Source: Symsagittifera roscoffensis
Taxonomy: Eukaryota > Xenacoelomorpha > Acoela > Convolutidae
NCBI RefSeq assembly: GCF_963678635.1
Contig: NC_087062.1
Coordinates: 34,996,052 to 35,060,051 of the forward strand
Length of the DNA stretch: 64,000 nt
Direction: 5' to 3'
Part shown: one piece after another, positions 11,780-21,400 of the stretch
How the letters are laid out: each line of letters opens with the position of its first letter
How positions within the stretch are numbered: the stretch's first letter is position 1
Notes under the pieces: model-generated
The model's input: only the letters and a program-made list of their open reading frames with translations
What the model was told of the DNA's origin: nothing
The model's database searches: none
Translations under genes and position numbers: made by a program

Positions 11780-12030
11780 GCACTCAGTAAAAAGATAAAA
11801 TAATCGCTTATATAACAATTATAACTGTTCTTTTATCAAAATTTTAGTTAATTATAAGCGCCAAATTTAGATGTTTAAACGATTTTCAATCCATTATAAT
11901 GATATTGTTTTGGGTGATATTTTAATAAATTATAATCAATTGTAATTGATTATAATTTTCCGAAATTTTCCTATAATCTCTTATAAACGATTATAATCTA
12001 TTATAATAGCATATAATCCCTTTTTCTGCA
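11780..12030. repeat. Cluster of TTATAATC-type words
   Basis: About a dozen close variants of ATTATAA, TATAATC and their complements fall in 250 bases, many arranged as small palindromes (for example AATTGTAATTGATTATAATT near 11940-11960). No gene. It may be a decayed simple satellite. Confidence 0.5.
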
Positions 12031-12078
12031 AAAATCTTTTAAAACGAGATGTGTAATTACGCTTTGGTTCATCTGAAC

Positions 12079-12353
12079 CAGGGGAGGATTTAGGGGGGGG
12101 GGGCGTAAAAACGCCTTTCCAAAAAGTGCCTAAAAACGCCTTTTTTGGCACTTTTTTTTAAATTTTGCCTGCCTGCGGCGCAAAAAATTTGGCCAGAACA
12201 GGGAATTTTTAGTGCTTTGTGAGAGCTCTCGGAAAATCAATTTGCTCGACCTAAAAAAAAGGTCGACTAAAATTCGAACATTTTTTGATAATCCGTGCCC
12301 CCCCTCCCCCCCCCCCACCCTCCCCCCTCGAGAAAATCCTAGATCCACCCCTG
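12079..12353. mobile_element. 275-bp hAT-type MITE
   Basis: The left end CAGGGGAGGATTTAGG and the right end, read on the other strand, CAGGGGTGGATCTAGG form a 16-bp terminal inverted repeat with two mismatches. A perfect 8-bp target duplication ATCTGAAC flanks it (12071-12078 and 12354-12361). An 8-bp duplication with CAGGGG ends is typical of hAT elements. Subterminal G11 (left) and C-rich (right) tracts also pair. There is no transposase, so it is non-autonomous. Confidence 0.88.
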
Positions 12354-12361
12354 ATCTGAAC

Positions 12362-13423
12362 ACAAAGTCTTACCACGAAACAAATTTTCATAGAGATCCC
12401 TCGATATTAATTAATTTTGGTTACAAAGAATGAAAAAACTGAATTTCCGTCGAAAAATTGGGGGGGGGGGGGAGTGCTGGCCAGTTTTGCTTTTAATTCT
12501 TCATAATCAAACTTCTTTCGGTGACCATATGAATGTAAACACTTAATACTATATCTTGAAAAATTTCTGTGTTTTTGTTTACTGTTGTAACCGAACAGCC
12601 AAAAACTGAAATGCAAAATTTCTTTTGATTCTAACACTTTTCGGTCTAATTCGCATGCAATTTGATGTATGCCAGAATCTAAAAGGTCACAAAATGACAA
12701 TGATAGCACTGCTTTTGATAACTTTGAAGTTTACCTCCGAAATCAATTTCTGCCGATAAACATGCCGATGAGTTAATTAACCCCGAGCTTCTTAAGTGAA
12801 GTGATAATCATGCGTTACGATGAAGTTCTGATCCTTTTACGATTCTCCGAATTGTTTTGCAGAGTTTCAGTGCAGCGATAGATGATCGATGCAATAACCG
12901 AATGCTTTCTGAAAAATAACAAAGTCAAAAAGAAGTCAAATATGCTTAAAACCAAAGCAGCTTCAAAAAACTGGTTCCGAAATTCGACGGCTGAGGATGC
13001 TTTGAACTTCGCTAAATTCTTAAAATTGAGTTTTCTTTGCATTTCTTCAAAACGAATTTTGCATTAGTCCGTACTTCTGGTCCTCCATCAAGTTTCAATT
13101 TATTCTCCATGAGTTGAAGTAGATGGCCTGATCCGCTGTCTTATGAATTGTTTTGATCCATTTGTACAAAACCTCTAGCAACCAATGACAAGCCTGTAAA
13201 TCTCGCCAGGTGAAAGAGTTGAAAATTATCTGAGACAAATTACGTTTAGTGTTTTGTACATATGAGTTCAATTGAGATTTTGACATATCTTTCAAGTTCT
13301 CTGGAAAAAGATTATCAGCCGAAAAAATTTGTAAAACTTGAGCACTTTAACACTAACCGATTGTAATAAGCAGTTAGATCTAACAGACTTTGAACGTAGC
13401 ATTCTCAAGCTACGGGCACGTAT
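12362..13423. other. Spacer and likely 3' part of the LINE
   Basis: Contains a long G tract near 12460. The right half (about 13000-13423) probably includes the LINE 3' untranslated region, but I cannot place the LINE 3' end. No gene seen. Confidence 0.35.
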
Positions 13424-13789
13424 TTACCTACAGTTATTTAGTTGATTAAAATCCAAAAACTTTAATGGCGATTTACCAAGTATTTGATAAATAACTTCTT
13501 TAAAAACAGTATCTAGAAACAATTCAAAAACGGTATCAATATTATATTCTGTAAATTTTTCCGTAATTTGATCAAATTTGCGCCTAAAGAAAATAGTTCT
13601 AAGAATTCGCTTTTGCACTAAAAGAATTTTGTTTAAAATTTGTCTTGGACGCACATCCATAAAATAAGATGCCGTATGATAACAAAGATTTCGCATAAAC
13701 TTGATAAAACCTAAGAAGAAATGTTCTAGAAAAAACATTTCTTGCTTTATAAAGAATTCCATTAAATTTAGCTTACTTTTTACAAACAA
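13424..13789 (-). pseudogene. LINE reverse transcriptase C-terminal region
   Basis: A 121-codon open stretch. The segment KILLVQKRILRTIFF followed by YNIDTVFELFL is the usual post-RT region of CR1/Jockey-type elements (a Q(K/R)R.LR.I.F block and a YNI.TV.EL block). It ends at a stop at 13424. Part of the LINE at 13424-16942. Confidence 0.7.
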
Positions 13790-13950
13790 GATCTATGTGT
13801 TGCTTAAAACAGAGCTTTTTATCTACCAAAACCCCAAGATACTTGAAGAAGTTCACGATATTAAGTTTCTGATTCCCCAAAAAAAAATCAGATTATTTTG
13901 AACTCTTTCCGAATTTGGATACCTGCGTTTTATCAAAATTGATAGTAAGT

Positions 13951-14510
13951 CTATGATTTGTGGACCAATTTTCTATCGATTTGAGGTCCTGATTCAATTT
14001 TATCAATCGAATTGTTTTTGCCCGTAGTAAGAATTGTTGTATCATCAGCAAACAGACAAATTGAGTTTTTCGTTACTTTCTTAGGCAAGTCGTTAATATA
14101 GAGTAAAAACAGCAGTAGACCTAAGACAGATCCTTGGGGGAACTCCAAACGTAATATTCTTTAATTGAGTTTTTTCCACAAAAAGATACACACTGTTTAC
14201 GATTGGTTAAATAAGACTGCAGAAAAGTGTTTGTTGTACCGCAGAATCCATAGAGATCTAATTTGGTTCGTAAAATGGAGTGATCAATTGTGTCAAAAGC
14301 CTTTTTAAGATCTACAAAACCCGCTAATCCAGATTTTTTATCATCTATACAGTGACGCATTATTTCGATTGCAGAGGTTATTGCATGCACACAAGAATAT
14401 CTGCGCCGGAACCAAAACTGTTCAGACACCAAAAGCTTGCATTTAGATAAACACTTAATCATGCGAATAAGTATTATTTTTTCAAAAATTTTGTTGAAAG
14501 TACTTAGCAA
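13951..14510 (-). pseudogene. LINE reverse transcriptase fragments
   Basis: The first fragment (14510-14121) has VFEKI-type FEKIILIRMI, then SEQFWFRRRYS, GFVDLKKAFDTIDH and YLTNRKQCV, the early RT motifs. The second fragment (14148-13951), in another frame, has PQGSVLGLLLFLLYINDLP and FADDT, the catalytic YADD-type motif. The frame change around 14121-14148 and many other breaks make it non-functional. A linker fragment with RNTKRNYYDRK lies at 14808-14999. Confidence 0.85.
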
Positions 14511-15356
14511 ACTTATGGGTCGAAAACTTTTTGGCTCTTTTTGTTTTCCCGTTTTCTAAAATGGTAGTACTTTTGCAATTTTACAAATGTCTGGGAAAAC
14601 GCCTGCATTAAAGCATTGATTAAAGCAGAAAGTTAAAAATGGCAAAAATTATTGGTGCACAAAACTTGACCATCCTATTATTGATGCCATCATGACCGTC
14701 CGACGTTTTGTTTTTCAGTTTTTCTATAACAATAGAAACTTCTGACTCATGAAATGGACAAAAGAAAAAAGATTTTTTCTTTTGCTTCTATGTCTGCAGT
14801 AGTAAAATTACAAGGTATATCGGTTGCAAGGCTTTGACCGTCTTGCATAAAAAAAGCTGTTCAAATCATCAACATCAATTCTACTACCAACCGAAGAAGT
14901 TTTTCCGGAAAGTTCTTTAAAAGCGTTGAAAAGACTTTTTGCATTGCTTTGCAAGTTGATTTTTCTATCATAGTAGTTTCTCTTGGTATTACGCATCAAT
15001 CGATTGACTAATTTACACGGAGTTTTTTAGTTAGATTTTCTCTCTTCGGCTGTATTCTTAATCAGAAGCAAATGAAGTTTATCTCGTTTCCTAAATTGTT
15101 TTTTCAAATCGAGAGTTACCCAAGACTGCGATTTTTTGTTCCCTGTGACAGTTTTTTCAAGACAATAAATGCTACAAGTATCTACCAATATTCTAGCAAT
15201 TATTTCTAGAGAAAAAGTATCGAGTTTTCAAAAGCTTTTGGTAAGCGATGAATGAGTAGAAAAAGCAATTTACATGCCTTAGTCTCCTCCAAAAAACATT
15301 TGAAATCTCGATACTTTCTAGGAGTATTAATATCCAAATGCCTTTCTAGATCAGTG

Positions 15357-15983
15357 TTAAACAGCAGTGCGTAGTGATAACTGATAGTGCATTTCAATGT
15401 TGATACCTCGTGATGCAAAAACATGACCGATACATGATGAGCTATGGGTAGTTTCTCTAGTGGATTCTTTGTTTAACAACTTCAGACCGAATGATAGGAG
15501 CAAGTTTTTATAGTCAACTAAAAAAGAGGAATTAACAAAGAATATTTCTTCTTTGATCTGAGATACATCATGATGTGAGGAATCCAAATTCAACAAAAAA
15601 GTTTCCTGATTCATTGATGGTGCTTTGTATAATGCGCAAAAGTGCTTTATCGAATGATAATTTTCAACAGTTATCATTAGATTTTCAATATCATTATCAA
15701 AGCTTTTTGAAGAAGCCGTTAAACTATTTTTAACAAAGCAAGCAATACCCCCTCCCTTTTTACCAACCCTGTTTTTGGTTATGATTGTCTGATAGCCATT
15801 AATGCTGTTAAGTCCAATTGGCTCATTATCAGTTAGCCATGTTTCACATAAAGCTATCAATGCTGGAGCGTTTTTTAGTCTGTCTAACTCCACTTTCAAA
15901 AGATCATGATGACATCTAAGTGATTGTATATTGAGAAAGAAGAGATAATCTTTCTCAAGTATTCCACCTTTTTCCCTCCCCAA
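15357..15983 (-). pseudogene. LINE AP-like endonuclease
   Basis: Reads FLNIQSLRCHHDLLK, then IALCETWLTDNEP (the catalytic E..W motif), NGYQTI and GGGIACFVKNSL, the signature order of LINE endonuclease N-terminal halves. The C-terminal SDH motif region is degraded. It runs on towards 15206 in other frames. Confidence 0.85.
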
Positions 15984-16162
15984 AAGTCTACCATAATAAA
16001 ATGGAACAAAGAGTTTTATTTTAATTTGAATTTTTCACGTCAGTTCCTCATCCAAGATATTCTGCAAAGTTTCCAGTTTGTTGCTTTTTGAAGGCGGAGA
16101 TAAACTTGTTGATATAACAGTCTCCAGTAAGATGCAGATTTTATCCAACTTTTTATCAGCAG

Positions 16163-16942
16163 TCAACTTCCTTTTTGGTACTTCCTTTCTAACAGTACCC
16201 AAACAAAATTACTCGATCTTCTTGCACTTTTATCATATTCCAATGAGCTATGCCGGTTACTCACTTTATCCACATCATTTTTAGAATTAACTTGAACCCA
16301 GCTCTCACCAATTTTCACCGATGGTTGACAATTGTTTGTTGTTACCAGCAGTTGTTGGTCCTTTCCGTACTTTACAACATCACGATCCCACTCAGCAAAC
16401 CGCTCCACTATGTACACACGCTTGGTTTTATCATGTTTCATGAGTTCCTTCCTATTTCGCCAAACCAAGTCCTTTTGATGGTGATACAGGAATTTAATTA
16501 TGATTGGTTTTACCTGATTTCTGCTACGAAGGTAGTGACAGGCCGCTAAATTTTCCTAGTTGATACTCACTCTCAGCACATTTCGTATAATACTCAAAAC
16601 AGCAGCTAACGGGTCGCCGTCGGTTTGTAATCCAAGAAAAATTAAGCAAAACTTTGAGGAATATCGCTCAAGTTTCAGTACCCTGTCTTTAATTAAGGAG
16701 TTTTCAGATAGCAAATGGTCGTTTTCTGAATTTAAATAACTAATAGTATAAACCTGTTGTTCAATGTGATTGATAAAGGCAGTCATTAAATCTTTAATTT
16801 GATCGGGATTTCCAAAATTAGTTTGAGACAGCGATTTCGAAAGGTCTAAATCTGCCATGTTTTTTAAACGCAAAACAGTTTGAGAAAACGAGACGTGAAA
16901 AGAGCAAGTAATCACTGAGAAACATTGACCTTTTGTGAGCAA
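16163..16942 (-). pseudogene. LINE ORF1-like protein fragments
   Basis: The upstream fragment (16942-16556) starts near MADLDLSKSL and has a heptad-like coiled coil ending in LKLERYSSK, then an RRM-like beta strand. The downstream fragment (16468-16163) in another frame has RVYIVERFAEWDRDVVKYG and IGESWVQVNSKNDV, the C-terminal region of RRM-type LINE ORF1 proteins. Frameshifted between the two. Confidence 0.6.
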
Positions 16943-16990
16943 CTAATCACTGAGAAACATTGACCTTTTGTGAAACATTGACTTTTTGTG
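16909..16990 (-). repeat. Short tandem repeat at the LINE 5' end
   Basis: The word TAATCACTGAGAAACATTGA followed by CCTTTTGTGA is repeated with period 35, and a third partial GAAACATTGAC follows. It lies just upstream of the ORF1-like start, where LINE promoter monomers sit. Confidence 0.6.
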
Positions 16991-17930
16991 ATTTTCAGAA
17001 AATTACTTTAACCCAAGATCAAACTCAAATTATAGAAAAAGCATTCCATTTTGACGAGTTTTCAAAAATTGAAACCAAACTTTCTCTAGAAACTGTGTCT
17101 TGCTTGGTTTTCAAATTGATCTGCGGGACTAACCTTGATTTTTTTAAAAAATGAAAAGATGATTAGGTTTTCCAGCGACTCAAACAAATCAGCTCCAAGA
17201 GATCGTTGCTAAGTTTAAATTGAACAGCTTTCGTCTTTTTCGCATTGTAACAACAGAGAAATCTCATAACCATCTGACGCTCCTCAACGCGCAGTCTGTT
17301 TCTACTGTACATTTGGCGCTAATAGAAAGATACACTTGAATTGAATGCCTACGCAATTACGAATTACATTTGATGAAATCTAGGAAAGACGCAAAATAGT
17401 CATTCTCGTACGCTCTAAATTGACAGTGACCATGCAAAAATGCGAACTGGATTCAGCTGAAAAAGTAGTTGTTCAAAAATCTTGAAGACATAGGTGCCCA
17501 AAAGCAGGCATTGTTATAAGTAAATATACAAAAACCATGTCAATTAGAGAAACGTGCTTGTGAACACCTGTAGTCGTGATAATCTTCAAAACAATTTCTC
17601 GCTTAGATGAATCATCAATCAATTTGACTGAAGCTTAATCTTTAAGCTCTCCGCCCGACCAGTTTGCCCCAATTTTTTGTTAAAATTTGCTGCTAGAAAA
17701 TTCAGCTCTACTACTGGATAAGGAAACAACTATACGAAAACATTTTCCACGGACCAATAAACCGTTATTAAGCAGCGTAAGCAGTGGAACACAGAGTAAC
17801 TTTGGGATATCCACGCTACAAGGCAAAAATCTTCACTCAAAAATCACTGCCAAAATTTTTTGATGTTGTTTTTATCCCTTCAGCGATGAAAACTGTTTGA
17901 CAAAAATAAGATTCGTAATAAGAGACTCAC
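16991..17930. other. Spacer between LINE and Polinton
   Basis: No gene recognised. It is the left flank of the Polinton insertion. The right flank begins with a PIF1-like helicase relic, but I could not find its continuation here. Confidence 0.4.
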
Positions 17931-17936
17931 TGAAGG
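17931..17936. repeat. Left target-site duplication (TGAAGG)
   Basis: TGAAGG directly before the element start, repeated at 36596-36601. Six-base duplications are the Polinton hallmark. Confidence 0.9.
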
Positions 17937-18138
17937 AGTAGTATGCATATAGTGCGTTAGGATCGGGTTGTCATACATGGATGACCATTAGGTATAAATC
18001 ATAATGGTCACCATGTTTTAAATGATCAGCAATGGTCACCATGTAATAATCCTAATTGTCACCATGTATAATTTTATACCTAATAGTCCTCATGTAAAAC
18101 TTCGGTATATTATTGAGTATTCCCACTGAACGTTGTGG
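17937..18138 (+). repeat. Polinton left terminal inverted repeat (202 bp)
   Basis: Identical to the complement of 36385-36595 except for one T/A substitution (near 18017-18018) and a G tract (3 here, 12 on the right). Homology stops after GTTGTGG. Inside are repeated ATGGTCACCAT palindromes at 18004 and 18032 and variants near 17977 and 18055. Confidence 0.95.
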
Positions 18139-18479
18139 TTACATGTTTGGTGCGGGAAAGGATTTGCCAAATCTTCGTTCTGAAACCAGCTGGAGTGTTT
18201 AACTGCCCTATAGACTGTTTGCTCACTTCTTCTTAAAACTTTGATTCAAACTCAAATTACATACAAATACATACAAAAGTATGCTAAAGACACTATCGCT
18301 TAAATGAAATTGTTTATATCCCAGATTAATTGAGTTCCAAAGCTGAACAAAATCTCGCACTTAAATACACACTAAACACGGAATAGCGGTAGGTCAAATT
18401 TTATGTACAGACAATTCTCAAACTAAATAACTGAATTTTATTTACTATACAAAAGTTAATGTGGTGTTTTTTTTGTGTT
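18139..18479. other. Left subterminal region of Polinton
   Basis: Non-coding stretch between the terminal repeat and the polymerase stop codon. It presumably holds the polymerase 3' UTR. Confidence 0.5.
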
Positions 18480-21400
18480 TTAATCTATTCGTCGGTTTTT
18501 TGACCATGGTTCTTCTACTTCAACTGCTTCATAATCGAAAAACGAATCGTTGAAGAATGACGACTCGTCCTCATCGGAAGTATTGGCCTCCAGATCCGCG
18601 ATATCCCCGCTATCAATATCACTGTCGTTGGTTTCTGCTGCCCGAATCAGACCGGGGTCTGGAGTTTGCCAACTGCTATTGACCTGGTCCATCAGTTGTC
18701 GAAGCGAGCGATGTGGTTGTGTGTTCTCAACAGCAAAACTATCCTCAGAGTATTCATCATCAATTTCCGGATGGTCCCAATCAACGTTTTGAGTGTTAGC
18801 GAATTCTTCAGACACCCCATCTAGGAAATCGTCACAATCCCACGACACTGGCTGTTGACGATCTTCAAAAAATGGCATCCATTTTTCCAAATCGTCATTG
18901 TCAGTTGGGTCAGAATTAACAGCGGCTGTGTTGTCATCACTATCATCAATGACAATCACAGTTTGACCCATGATGTTTTTGTGACCGTAGGGAAGAGTCT
19001 GCTGACCATCATCGAGGATGTAGCGTTTGTCATCAAAAGCTGATAACGATGTTTTCGTCGAAGTCACTGTTTGCAGATTGTGTGACTCGGATGCGATTCG
19101 ACTGTTTTCAGTTTTGAATAACGAGCCAGAGGTCAAGGTGTCTCGATATCGCTGATGACTCAACATCTTCTGAGCAGCTTTGGATACACCTTTCGCCGAT
19201 AATTTTCTGCAGTCTAAAAATTTATTTATATGATTACTAATCAATTTTTTGATGATCACTAATGTGTGGTGGTAAAAAAACCAAATGCGATGTTTTTTTA
19301 AGAGCTACATCATGTTAACTTGAAGGCCAGGTGCAACAAAAAAAATACATGAAGGCAAGGTGTGACCTTAAAAATTAGTCATCATTAAAAAAAAAACAAT
19401 CGACCAACACAAAAAAAAAAAAAATCCCCGACAAAAAAATTTAAAAAAAAAAATTTTTTGCCGACAAAAAATTTTTTTTTCAAAAAAATTTTCGCCCACA
19501 AAAAAAAATCGCCCACAAAAAAAAACCAAAAATTTTCAAAAAATTATTTTTTTTCGCCTAAAAAGTTTTTTCCAATTTTTTTTTTCAAAACAAAAAACAC
19601 TTTTTCGCCCGAAATTTTTTTTTTCGACCAAAAAAAAAATTTTTTTTCCAAAAAAAAAAAAAAATTTCGCCCACAAAAAAAAAAAAAATTCAAAAAAAAT
19701 TATACTTTTTCGCCTAAAAACTTTTTTCCAAATTTCTTTTTTTTTTGATAAAATTAAATTTTTTCGCCCACAAATAATTGCCTTCCGAAAAAAAATCACA
19801 AAAAATCAAAATTTTTTGAAATTCGTGCTCACAAATAAGGCAAATAGAAATTAATTAATTACCTCTGGACAAAATGGAATAAAGCTTGGGTTTGAGGGAT
19901 ATAAACTCGGTTATAATGTCTCCTGGAAACTCATCCTTGAATTTTGAAACAACCATTTTGTTTTTCGGGTCGTAGAGAGGGTGGTTCCTTTTTTCGGAAA
20001 TTTCTCGGTATAAATCTTCACTTTTGATTTGGTACAGGAGACTGTCTGTATCAGAATACAGTAGTTGACATTCAAAATTTGGTTTCATTATATCGTAATG
20101 AAATTTATACATGTGAAACTTTGCTAACTCAAGAACACTAGCTCCCACAATTGTTGGGACATCCCAATAGATTTTTGTTGGATTCGAAGTGAACGCTGCC
20201 AAGTTTTCTCCAAAAATTTTGTAGGATTTAAATTCGAATGCACTAATTTCTCGCAAAGCGGCATGATAATCTCTAACTATCCGAACAAGCATCCGTTTGC
20301 GCTTCGACTCGCAAGTTTTCCCATAAGCACAATTGTTCAGTAGTTTGTACAAATCCTCCTCAAATTTATTTCTAGCTTGTTGTCGTTTAGTCGTGTTCAA
20401 TGTGATGTATGGTTCTAACCATGCTTCTTGTTCAAACTTCAGCACACGGTGCACTTTTTTAACTTTAAGTCCCAACCTAACAAACAATTGCAATAGTTTG
20501 TAATGAATTGTATAGTTTGACTTGTCATGCAGCGTCTGCAGTAACTTTTTGGTCTTTCCAATTGAACGTCTTGCAATGTCTTGATTTTTCATCTGCTCGA
20601 GTAAATTTGTTTGGTAGGGACTCAACCAATCCTGGGGTACACTTTCTTTAGTAGGAGCTAAAGGGTAATCTTGATGATCCTCATGCAGTTCTTCTGGGTA
20701 CTCGAGATCAACTTCCAATATAAATCCAATCAAAGAGTCTTCAGTCATGTTGAGGATTTGGTTCACAATCACCTCGTCTTCTATATGCTCTATTAACTCA
20801 AAGTTACGCACCGGTATTTTCTCCGTTTGCATGACTCCGCCATAGAGGTTATTTGCATCGATCATAAACCCGTAGGTGCTAGGTTGATCTGGGTTGAAGT
20901 CGGGGCATTCTTTGTTGTTGGCTTTGAAAAAGCGACTGTGGAACACGGATGCAGTACCACCTCGCATCATATTCTCGACCATTTCGAGATGCCTGCAGTC
21001 TGATAAAAGCTGAACATTCGAGTCTTTGCAGATACGTTTGAAGGCGTCTCCAGCTAAGTTTGAAGCACTAAAATGGTGCGCGCAGTCCAGACCATAAGTT
21101 TCGTGACTAATTTGTCGAAATTCTTCAAAGACGCAAGCAAGAAGGAGTGTATCACACTTGAGATACAATTTGTGATAATCCTCCAAGTTTTGACATTTGA
21201 ACATTCTAAAAACTTTCCTTGCATGTTCCAGATCCGCTTGTGAAACTGCAACTTTTCCTCCATTCAAAACATCGGACCAAATTTGCAAAGGAGGCAATTC
21301 TTTTTCTGCTAATTTTTCTCTTTTGGTCATGTACGAATAAGGGTAGAAACTTTTTTGTCGTATCAGACACCGTTGCTCCTCCGTCTCGTTTGTAAAATAC

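Larger units (their letters stand above)
13424..16942 (-). mobile_element. Decayed CR1/Jockey-like LINE
   Basis: Read from 16942 leftwards, the order is an ORF1-like coiled-coil/RRM region, an AP-type endonuclease, a linker, a reverse transcriptase and a C-terminal thumb-like region, as in CR1, Jockey and related non-LTR retrotransposons. The frame is broken many times, so it is inactive. The 5' end carries a short tandem repeat (16909-16990). No target duplication was identified. Confidence 0.85.

Noticed and set aside
12130-12433. Pro/Gly-rich open frames around 12.2-12.4 kb
   Set aside because: They are translations of the MITE poly-C and poly-G tracts.
17785-17806. AAGCAGTGGAACACAGAGTAAC resembles the SMART cDNA primer
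   Set aside because: It matches only in parts, lacks the TATCAACGC middle, and sits in ordinary genomic sequence, so chance similarity is more likely than a library artefact.
19458-19799. Open frames made almost only of Lys, Phe and Pro on both strands
   Set aside because: Translation of A/T homopolymers in the polymerase intron.
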